Assembly (NCBI GenBank): GCA_031369365.1
Contig: JANMOP010000021.1
Coordinates: 1 to 13,337, forward strand
Direction of reading: 5' to 3'
From: Methylotenera_A sp031369365
GTDB taxonomy: Bacteria > Pseudomonadota > Gammaproteobacteria > Burkholderiales > Methylophilaceae
Length of the DNA: 13,337 nucleotides
This document shows positions 8,034 through 13,337 of this stretch, one piece after another (position 1 is the first letter of the stretch; every line of letters starts with the position of its first letter). The notes beneath the pieces were generated by a model, which saw only the letters and a program-made list of their open reading frames with translations, did not search any database and had not been told where the DNA came from. Both the position numbers and the translations under genes were made by a program.

Positions 8034-8140
8034 AAAACATAAGCCACAGAGAACACCGAGTACACAGAGAATTTCTCTTTAGAAATATATCTGGGGTTTT
8101 TTCTGTGAACTCTGTGACCTCTGTGGCAAAAATGAAATGA
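8030..8140 (+). CDS. Possible 36-codon relay ORF through repeat copy 2, ending on the murD start
   Basis: An ATG at 8030 overlaps the stop of the preceding short frame. The frame stays open through the whole second repeat and ends in TGA at 8138-8140, which overlaps the murD ATG as ATGA (8137-8140). The deduced peptide begins MKNISHREHRVHRE and ends SVNSVTSVAKMK. The HR and SV runs are direct translations of the 9-base periodicity in the two palindrome arms. There is no Shine-Dalgarno. An ATG inside this frame at 8132 gives a minimal Met-Lys-stop with the same overlap. This is more likely a translational bridge or passive read-through frame than a working protein. Confidence 0.3.
   Translation: MKNISHREHRVHREFLFRNISGVFSVNSVTSVAKMK
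8042..8127. repeat. CACAGAG-type palindromic repeat, copy 2 (well-preserved hairpin)
   Basis: The left arm (8043-8069) consists of three 9-mers, GCCACAGAG, AACACCGAG and TACACAGAG. The right arm (8101-8127) is the inverse, TTCTGTGAA, CTCTGTGAC, CTCTGTGGC. Twenty-two of 27 positions form Watson-Crick pairs and one more forms G-U. A small nested stem, ATTTCT/AGAAAT (8071-8076 with 8081-8086), sits at the start of the loop. The RNA could fold into a long hairpin just ahead of murD. There is no T-run after the right arm, so it does not look like an intrinsic terminator. The element ends 9 bases before the murD ATG and so makes up almost all of its leader. Confidence 0.85.
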
Positions 8141-9501
8141 AAACAGTGTTAAAAGATAAAAAAGTACTCGTGCTGGGCCTTGGTGAAACAGGGCTCTCAA
8201 GCCTGCGTTGGCTAGAAACGCAGGGCGCGATTTTGTCTGTGGCCGATTCGCGCGATAACCCGCCCAGTTTGGATGACGTGATTCGGCGTATGCCGCAAGT
8301 ACTTGTGCATACGGGCGCATTTAAGCCCGAGGTATTTTTAAGCGCCGATTTAATCGTGATTAGCCCAGGCATAGCGCTTAACGAGCCTGCCGTACAAGCC
8401 GCCATACAAGCGGGTGTCACCGTAGTGGGCGATGTGGAATTATTTGCACAATACCGCCCACAAAGCGCAAAAATCATCGCCATTACTGGTGCAAACGGCA
8501 AAACCACGGTAACGACACTGGTAGGTGAAATGTGCAAAGCGGCGGGTTTAAAAACGATTGTGGCGGGCAATATAGGCTTGCCTGTATTAGAAGCTTTGAT
8601 GATGGAAGCGCCTGATGTTTATGTGTTGGAGCTTTCTAGCTTTCAGCTGGAAACCACGCACAGCTTGGTGTTGGACGCAGCGACCATGTTGAATTTATCT
8701 GAAGACCACATGGATAGATATGCCAGTTTGCAAGACTATGCCGTCGCTAAAGCGCATATTTTTTACCACGCCAAATTGCAAGTGCTAAACCGCGATGATG
8801 CTTGGAGCATGCTGATGGCGCGGCCAAAGCTGGCGCAAGTGACGTTTGGTTTTAGCGAGCTAGAATATGGCTTGAAGCAAACGCAAACTGATACTTGGCT
8901 GATGGATAATAATAAAGAGTTAATCAATGTAAATGATTTAAAAATAGCAGGTTTACACAATGCGGCCAATGCGCTGGCTGCCGTTGCGCTGTGTCGCGGC
9001 ATTGGCATAGATTACGCGCCTATTATTCAAACCTTGTACAACTTTAAAGGCCTGCCACACCGCGTGGAATGGGTCGCTAATATTGATGATGTAGATTATT
9101 ACGATGACTCAAAAGGCACTAATGTGGGCGCGACTTGCGCTGCATTATCAGGTTTGCCGCAAAAAATAGTGCTAATTGCGGGCGGCGACGGCAAAGGCCA
9201 AGATTTTGCGCCGCTGGCAGATGCCGTGCAAGCCAATAGCCGCGCGGTGGTGCTGTTTGGACGTGATGCACCTTTAATTGAAGCTGTTTTATTGCCTACC
9301 AATGTTCCCCTATATCAAGCACTAGATTTACCCGAAGCGGTGAATATTGCCAAAAAACTGGCACAAGCGGGTGATGCGGTATTGCTTTCTCCTGCTTGCG
9401 CTAGTTTTGATATGTTTAAAAACTATGTGCATCGGGCAGAAGTGTTTGTAAATGCTGTGAAGCAGTTGCAATTGACTAACAAGGTGGTGTCCGCATGTTA
9501 A
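8137..9501 (+). CDS. murD: UDP-N-acetylmuramoyl-L-alanine--D-glutamate ligase
   Basis: Cytoplasmic Mur ligase adding D-glutamate to UDP-MurNAc-L-Ala. It has 454 residues. An N-terminal Rossmann-like UDP-binding domain has LGLGETGLS (13-21) and SPGIAL (76-81). The ATPase domain has ITGANGKTT (116-124), GNIGLP, LELSSFQLE (164-172), SEDHMDRY (188-195) and Lys205 in the AVAKAHIF position of the carbamoylated lysine. The C-terminal part has LPHRVEWV, DDSKGTNVGAT and LSPACASFDMFKNY. The start at 8137 matches the family N-terminus, but its leader is almost entirely repeat sequence and has no recognisable Shine-Dalgarno. It could be expressed by coupling through the short upstream frames. Its last 7 bases overlap ftsW. 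Confidence 0.97.
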   Translation: MKTVLKDKKVLVLGLGETGLSSLRWLETQGAILSVADSRDNPPSLDDVIRRMPQVLVHTGAFKPEVFLSADLIVISPGIALNEPAVQAAIQAGVTVVGDVELFAQYRPQSAKIIAITGANGKTTVTTLVGEMCKAAGLKTIVAGNIGLPVLEALMMEAPDVYVLELSSFQLETTHSLVLDAATMLNLSEDHMDRYASLQDYAVAKAHIFYHAKLQVLNRDDAWSMLMARPKLAQVTFGFSELEYGLKQTQTDTWLMDNNKELINVNDLKIAGLHNAANALAAVALCRGIGIDYAPIIQTLYNFKGLPHRVEWVANIDDVDYYDDSKGTNVGATCAALSGLPQKIVLIAGGDGKGQDFAPLADAVQANSRAVVLFGRDAPLIEAVLLPTNVPLYQALDLPEAVNIAKKLAQAGDAVLLSPACASFDMFKNYVHRAEVFVNAVKQLQLTNKVVSAC

Positions 9502-10658
9502 GTCCTGTTATACACAGCAGTGAGCGCGCAAACGCCGCCAGTTATGACCAAATGTTGCTGTGGGTTACCTTTATTTTATTGGGCTTAGGTTTGGTGATGG
9601 TGTACTCCTCTTCGATTGCGATTGCAGAGGCTGATAAAGCGGTGGGGCATCAAAGTACCTATTATTTAATGCGCCAAAGCATTTTTATTACGATTGGTCT
9701 GATGGCAGGCTTTGTTTCATTTCAAATACCCGTCGCGTGGTGGCAAAAAATGGCACCGTACTTGTTTTTATTCGGCCTAGCCTTATTGGTGTTAGTGCTT
9801 ACTCCGCTTGGCCGCAATGTGAACGGCAGCCAGCGTTGGCTTTCATTGTTTGTGTTTAACTTGCAACCGTCGGAGCTGATGAAGCTATTTGCCGCAATGT
9901 ATGTGGCCGATTACGCGGTGCGTAAAGCGCCACAAATGGATAGCTTTGTACGAGGCTTTTTGCCGATGGTGGCGGTAATGGTGCTGGTAGGCTTTTTATT
10001 GCTGCGCGAACCAGATTTTGGCGCATTTGCAGTGATTGCGGCGATTTCCATTTCTATACTTTGGTTGGGCGGCATTAACGTTAAAATTTTTGCAGGTTTG
10101 TTGGCCTTGCTACCAGTCGCAATCTATATGCTGATATGGAGCTCACCCTACCGTTTGCAGCGCGTCATTGGTTTTATGGATCCGTGGGCTGACCCGTATG
10201 GTAAAGGTTATCAATTGTCACATGCACTAATCGCATTTGGGCGTGGCGAATGGTTTGGCGTGGGTTTGGGCGCAAGTGTAGAAAAATTGCTATATCTACC
10301 CGAAGCGCATACCGACTTTTTACTGGCAGTAATCGCCGAAGAGCTTGGTTTTGTTGGCGTGCTGACGGTGCTGGGCTTATTTGTGTGGATTGTGATTCGC
10401 GCCTTTGGTATTGGCAAAGAGGCAGTAGCGAACGAGCGCTATTTCGCCGCCTTGCTTGCACAAGGCTTAGGCGTGTGGATAGGCGTACAAGGCATTATTA
10501 ACATTGGTGTAAATATGGGCGTGCTACCCACTAAAGGCTTAACGTTACCTTTGCTGTCATTTGGCGGCAGCGGCATTTTGGCTAATTGTATCGCCATGGC
10601 GGTATTGCTAAGAATTGACTTCGAGAATCGAAGATTGCAGAAAGGCTTGCCCGCATGA
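9495..10658 (+). CDS. ftsW: Septal peptidoglycan glycosyltransferase FtsW
   Basis: SEDS-family polymerase that extends glycan strands from lipid II at the septum, working with FtsI. It has 387 residues and about ten membrane segments. Landmarks are VMVYSSSIA near residue 34, GRNVNGSQRWL (106-116), LQPSELMKL (123-131), LLREPDFG (169-176) and LPEAHTDFLLAVIAEELG (268-285). Asp274 in HTDF corresponds to the catalytic aspartate of SEDS proteins. The C-terminal LPTKGLTLPLLSFGGSG signature (344-360) is complete. The start lies inside the murD end (ATGTTAA, 7-base overlap), with AAGGTGG at 9481-9487, seven bases upstream. The stop overlaps murG as ATGA. Confidence 0.97.
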   Translation: MLSPVIHSSERANAASYDQMLLWVTFILLGLGLVMVYSSSIAIAEADKAVGHQSTYYLMRQSIFITIGLMAGFVSFQIPVAWWQKMAPYLFLFGLALLVLVLTPLGRNVNGSQRWLSLFVFNLQPSELMKLFAAMYVADYAVRKAPQMDSFVRGFLPMVAVMVLVGFLLLREPDFGAFAVIAAISISILWLGGINVKIFAGLLALLPVAIYMLIWSSPYRLQRVIGFMDPWADPYGKGYQLSHALIAFGRGEWFGVGLGASVEKLLYLPEAHTDFLLAVIAEELGFVGVLTVLGLFVWIVIRAFGIGKEAVANERYFAALLAQGLGVWIGVQGIINIGVNMGVLPTKGLTLPLLSFGGSGILANCIAMAVLLRIDFENRRLQKGLPA

Positions 10659-11746
10659 TGTTGGCTAACCTAGTGACGCAATCTAAAATAGGCACGCTGA
10701 TGGTGATGGCGGGCGGCACTGGCGGCCATGTGTATCCTGCAATGGCGGTGGCGGATTACATGAAAGAACATGGCTGGAAAATTGTCTGGCTTTGCACCGA
10801 AGGTGGTATGGAAAACAAGTTAATTGAAGGCAAATCCTACGAAAAAGCGATGATTACTATGCAAGGTGTGCGTGGCAAAGGCTTGCTAGGGTGGTTGCTG
10901 CTGCCGATTAAATTAGCGACCGCCTCCAAACAAAGTATTTCTGCCATTCACAAATATCAGCCAAATGTGGTGTTAGGTATGGGCGGCTTTGCCGCTTTTC
11001 CAGGTGGACTAATGGCGAAATTGCTTGGCAAACCATTGGTGATTCACGAGCAAAACTCGATTGCAGGTTTAACTAATAAAGTATTGGCAATTTTTGCAAC
11101 GCGTGTATTAGCGGCGTTTCCAGCAGCATTTGGCGACAAAGCAACGCTGGTAGGCAACCCAGTTCGCCACGACATTACGCAATTGCCCACGCCAGAACAC
11201 AGATATAAGCAACGTACTGGCAAGCTAAATTTGCTGGTGGTTGGCGGCAGTTTAGGCGCGGCGGCTTTAAATGATGTGCTACCAAAAGCCTTGGCCAATT
11301 TGCCAACAGATACATTTAATGTGGTGCATCAAGCAGGTGAAAAACATATTGATACCCTGCAAGCCAATTACCAAGCGGGTGGTGTACAAGCTGAAACCAA
11401 AGCATTTATTAACAACATGAGTGAGATGTACGCGTGGGCTGATGTGGTGATTTGCCGCGCTGGCGCGCTAACCATCGCAGAGCTGGCCTGTGTGGGCGTG
11501 GCGAGCGTGCTCGTACCTTTTCCACATGCGGTGGATGATCATCAAACCTACAACGCCCAATATTTAAGCGATGCGGGCGCTGCTAAGTTGATTCAACAAA
11601 CAGAATTTAATGTGCAAAAAGCGACAGAAATATTAAGCAGTTTAACGCGTGAGAGTTGCTTAGCAATGGCAATTAAAGCTAAAGCGCTAGCCAAGCCAGA
11701 AGCCACAAGCTCAGTCGCAAAAATTTGTATGGAGGTGGCGCGTTAG
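10655..11746 (+). CDS. murG: UDP-GlcNAc--lipid I GlcNAc transferase MurG
   Basis: Peripheral inner-membrane GT-B glycosyltransferase that adds GlcNAc to lipid I to make lipid II. It has 363 residues. The N-terminal lipid I side has the glycine-rich GGTGGHVYP (20-28), GVRGKG and VVLGMGGF. HEQNSIAGLTNK and GNPVRHDI follow. The UDP-GlcNAc domain has VVGGSLGAAALN and CRAGALTIAELACVG. Two adjacent ATGs (10655, 10658) are possible. AGAAAGG at 10639-10645 is nine bases before the first, which also makes the ATGA overlap with ftsW. The N-terminus is a few residues longer than in E. coli. An 11-base gap separates it from murC. Confidence 0.97.
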   Translation: MMLANLVTQSKIGTLMVMAGGTGGHVYPAMAVADYMKEHGWKIVWLCTEGGMENKLIEGKSYEKAMITMQGVRGKGLLGWLLLPIKLATASKQSISAIHKYQPNVVLGMGGFAAFPGGLMAKLLGKPLVIHEQNSIAGLTNKVLAIFATRVLAAFPAAFGDKATLVGNPVRHDITQLPTPEHRYKQRTGKLNLLVVGGSLGAAALNDVLPKALANLPTDTFNVVHQAGEKHIDTLQANYQAGGVQAETKAFINNMSEMYAWADVVICRAGALTIAELACVGVASVLVPFPHAVDDHQTYNAQYLSDAGAAKLIQQTEFNVQKATEILSSLTRESCLAMAIKAKALAKPEATSSVAKICMEVAR

Positions 11747-11757
11747 CGTTTAAATAG

Positions 11758-13200
11758 ATGAAACATAAAGTTAAAAACATCCATTTTGTGGGCATCGGCG
11801 GCGCTGGTATGAGTGGCATTGCTGAGGTGCTGATTAATTTAGATTTTAAGGTTTCAGGCTCCGATTTGGCTAGCAACGCGGTCACGCAGCGTTTAAAAAA
11901 TTTTGGCGCTACAATTTATCAAGGTCACGCAACGAAAAATTTAAACACCGCAGACGTGGTGGTGGTGTCGTCGGCTGTGAATGAACAAAACCCAGAAATT
12001 ATCGCCGCCCGCGCAAAAAATATCCCCGTGGTGCCACGCGCACTCATGTTGGCAGAATTAATGCGCTTTAGGCAAGGCATTGCAGTAGCAGGCACGCATG
12101 GCAAAACCACCACCACCAGCCTCATCGCTAGTATTTTGGCAGAAGCTGGTATGGATCCGACCTTTGTTATTGGTGGAAAACTCGAAGCCGCCAGTGCCAA
12201 TGCACGACTTGGCACGGGTGAGTATATTGTGGCAGAAGCCGATGAATCGGATGCATCTTTCTTGCACTTAACACCCGTAATGGCGGTGGTGACCAATATC
12301 GACCAAGACCACATGGATACTTACGAGCACAGTTTTGATAAGTTGAAAAGCGCGTTTGTGGAATTTTTGCAGCAATTGCCATTTTGGGGCATGGCGGTGG
12401 TGTGCGTGGATGATGCCAATATTCGTGAGATTTTGCCGCGCGTAACTAAGCCGGTGATGACTTATGGCATGAGTGAGGGCGCACGGATTCGCGCCACTAA
12501 TGTGCGCGCGGATAACGGCAAAATGCATTTTACGGTTTCAAGAATGAATGGAAAAACAACGACATTTGATGTGACGCTAAACCTGCCTGGCAATCATTAT
12601 GTGCTTAACGCATTAGCGGCGATTGCTATCGCCAGTGAGCTGAATGTGGCAGATAAACATATTATTAAAGCACTGGCCGAGTTTAAAGGCGTGGGTCGCA
12701 GGTTTGAGCGTTATGGTGAGGTTTCCACAAAAGACTCAGGCACATTTACGCTGATTGATGATTACGGCCATCATCCCGTCGAGATGCAGGCGGTGATTGC
12801 CGCCGCGCGCGATGCCTTCCCCAATCGCCGCTTGGTACTTGCCTTCCAGCCACATCGCTTTACGCGTACGCGTGATTGCTTTGAGGATTTTGTGCGCGTG
12901 CTTTCTACCACCGATTCGGTGTTGCTGACTGAAGTGTACTCGGCTGGCGAAGCGCCCATTGTAGCGGCAGATACGCGAAGTTTAATTCGCGCGGTGCGTG
13001 TGGCAGGTAAGGTAGAGCCGCTTTTTGTGGAAACCACCGATGAGTTGCCAGAAGCGATTGTAAATATGGCGCAAGCGGGTGATGTGGTGATTGTGATGGG
13101 CGCAGGCTCAATTGGTCATGTGGCAGAAAAAACCAGGGACTTAGCAAATGCTAATTTGGCAAATGCTAATTTGGCAAATGGGGAGCTAGTAAGCAAATGA
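11758..13200 (+). CDS. murC: UDP-N-acetylmuramate--L-alanine ligase
   Basis: First amino-acid-adding Mur ligase, joining L-Ala to UDP-MurNAc. It has 480 residues. The N-terminal domain begins IHFVGIGGAGMSGIAEVL (8-25) with SGSDLA (33-38). The P-loop is VAGTHGKTTTTS (110-121), followed by EADESDASFL and TNIDQDHMDTY. The C-terminal domain has DDYGHHPVEM, FQPHRFTRT and MGAGSIGHV. The start at 11758 gives the family N-terminus, though its ribosome-binding site is poor. After the conserved end there is an added tail of LANAN repeats (residues 462-474) encoded by a 15-base tandem repeat, which is not part of the Mur ligase fold. The stop overlaps murB as ATGA. Confidence 0.97.
   Translation: MKHKVKNIHFVGIGGAGMSGIAEVLINLDFKVSGSDLASNAVTQRLKNFGATIYQGHATKNLNTADVVVVSSAVNEQNPEIIAARAKNIPVVPRALMLAELMRFRQGIAVAGTHGKTTTTSLIASILAEAGMDPTFVIGGKLEAASANARLGTGEYIVAEADESDASFLHLTPVMAVVTNIDQDHMDTYEHSFDKLKSAFVEFLQQLPFWGMAVVCVDDANIREILPRVTKPVMTYGMSEGARIRATNVRADNGKMHFTVSRMNGKTTTFDVTLNLPGNHYVLNALAAIAIASELNVADKHIIKALAEFKGVGRRFERYGEVSTKDSGTFTLIDDYGHHPVEMQAVIAAARDAFPNRRLVLAFQPHRFTRTRDCFEDFVRVLSTTDSVLLTEVYSAGEAPIVAADTRSLIRAVRVAGKVEPLFVETTDELPEAIVNMAQAGDVVIVMGAGSIGHVAEKTRDLANANLANANLANGELVSK
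13141..13185 (+). repeat. 15-bp tandem repeat at the 3' end of murC
   Basis: Three 15-base units lie end to end: TTAGCAAATGCTAAT, TTGGCAAATGCTAAT and TTGGCAAATGGGGAG. Units 1 and 2 differ at one base, and unit 3 keeps the first 10 bases. Being a multiple of three, gain or loss of a unit would change the MurC tail by LANAN without shifting frame. The divergent end of unit 3 (GGGAG, 13181-13185) is the likely Shine-Dalgarno of murB. Confidence 0.9.
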
Positions 13201-13337
13201 CGCAAGCTGAAGTGAAATCACAATTACTTAAAAACGAGCCTCTTGCACGCTATACCAGCTGGCGCGTGGGTGGGCGCGCAGACCGCTTGTTTATTGCCGA
13301 AAATTTAAACGAACTACAAGCTTTTATGCAAACTTTA
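13197..13337 (+). CDS. murB: UDP-N-acetylenolpyruvoylglucosamine reductase, N-terminal part (runs off window)
   Basis: First 47 codons of the flavoenzyme that reduces UDP-GlcNAc-enolpyruvate to UDP-MurNAc, the substrate of MurC. The visible LARYTSWRVGGRADRLFI (residues 16-33) is the N-terminal MurB motif preceding the FAD-binding domain. The catalytic parts are outside the window. The start overlaps the murC stop as ATGA, with GGGAG at 13181-13185, 11 bases upstream. Adjacent murC and murB put successive enzymes of the pathway side by side, unlike E. coli, where murB is outside the dcw cluster. Confidence 0.9.
   Translation, partial: MTQAEVKSQLLKNEPLARYTSWRVGGRADRLFIAENLNELQAFMQTL

Noticed and set aside
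8063..8091. Possible internal promoter for murD (TATATC at 8086-8091)
   Set aside because: No acceptable -35 box lies at the right distance (ACAGAG-like sequence only), and the AT-rich stretch is the loop of the repeat.
8101..8136. Intrinsic terminator between mraY and murD
   Set aside because: The copy 2 hairpin is followed by CAAAAATGAAA rather than a T-run, and the essential downstream genes continue in the same direction with no clear new promoter.
7883..8320. 145-codon open frame on the minus strand across both repeats
   Set aside because: It overlaps the mraY end, the repeats and the murD start. Its HRGHRVHR and SVYSVFSV parts are translations of the palindrome arms, and the rest is antisense to murD. 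It is a spurious frame of a kind such repeats commonly produce.
8079..8570. 163-codon open frame on the minus strand
   Set aside because: It lies almost entirely antisense to murD, whose protein motifs are unmistakable, and has no recognisable domain.
1..13337. CRISPR array, prophage, insertion sequence with transposase, toxin-antitoxin or defence genes
   Set aside because: Nothing of these kinds is visible. Apart from the short repeats, the window is occupied by conserved housekeeping genes.

Overview
The window carries the 3' end of the RNase P RNA gene followed by most of a division and cell wall (dcw) cluster, all on the + strand. The order is rnpB (partial) – mraZ – rsmH – ftsL – ftsI – murE – murF – mraY – [two repeat elements] – murD – ftsW – murG – murC – murB (partial). 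The proteins are proteobacterial in type: a MurE with the DNPR motif for meso-diaminopimelate, a short bitopic FtsL, and a MurC/MurB pair side by side. The RNase P RNA has betaproteobacterial sequence features, and rnpB directly upstream of mraZ also fits a betaproteobacterium. The moderate-to-low GC content suggests a Methylophilaceae/Methylotenera-like organism, but that genus-level guess is from memory and only tentative.

Layout. Bases 1-206 are the 3' part of rnpB. Bases 207-546 are an AT-rich intergenic region with a good sigma-70 promoter (383-411), directly followed by three GTGGR repeats at exact 10-bp spacing (419-443), the expected MraZ operator. Bases 547-7932 are mraZ to mraY, tightly packed, mostly with ATGA or 1-base stop/start overlaps. 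Bases 7933-8136 are the only sizeable gap inside the cluster and hold two related copies of a palindromic, 9-bp-periodic CACAGAG-type repeat. Bases 8137-13200 are murD, ftsW, murG and murC, again overlapping or nearly so, and murB runs off the end at 13337.

How the genes work together. MraZ represses the operon. RsmH methylates 16S rRNA. MurC, MurD, MurE and MurF add L-Ala, D-Glu, meso-DAP and D-Ala-D-Ala in turn to the UDP-MurNAc made by MurB. MraY and MurG build lipid I and lipid II at the membrane. FtsW (glycosyltransferase) and FtsI (transpeptidase) polymerise and crosslink septal wall, activated through FtsL and its partners.

Most of the window is a conventional dcw cluster. The part most worth a second look is the mraY-murD junction. 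The mraY stop still sits in an ATGA with a vestigial start codon at 7929. From there two short open frames (34 and 36 codons) run through the two repeats, each ending in an ATGA that overlaps the next start, the last being murD itself. The 7-mer ATGAAAA occurs at the mraY stop, between the repeats, and at the murD start. This suggests the elements inserted at an ancestral mraY/murD ATGA overlap and kept a stop/start relay intact. That is an inference, and tests are given below.
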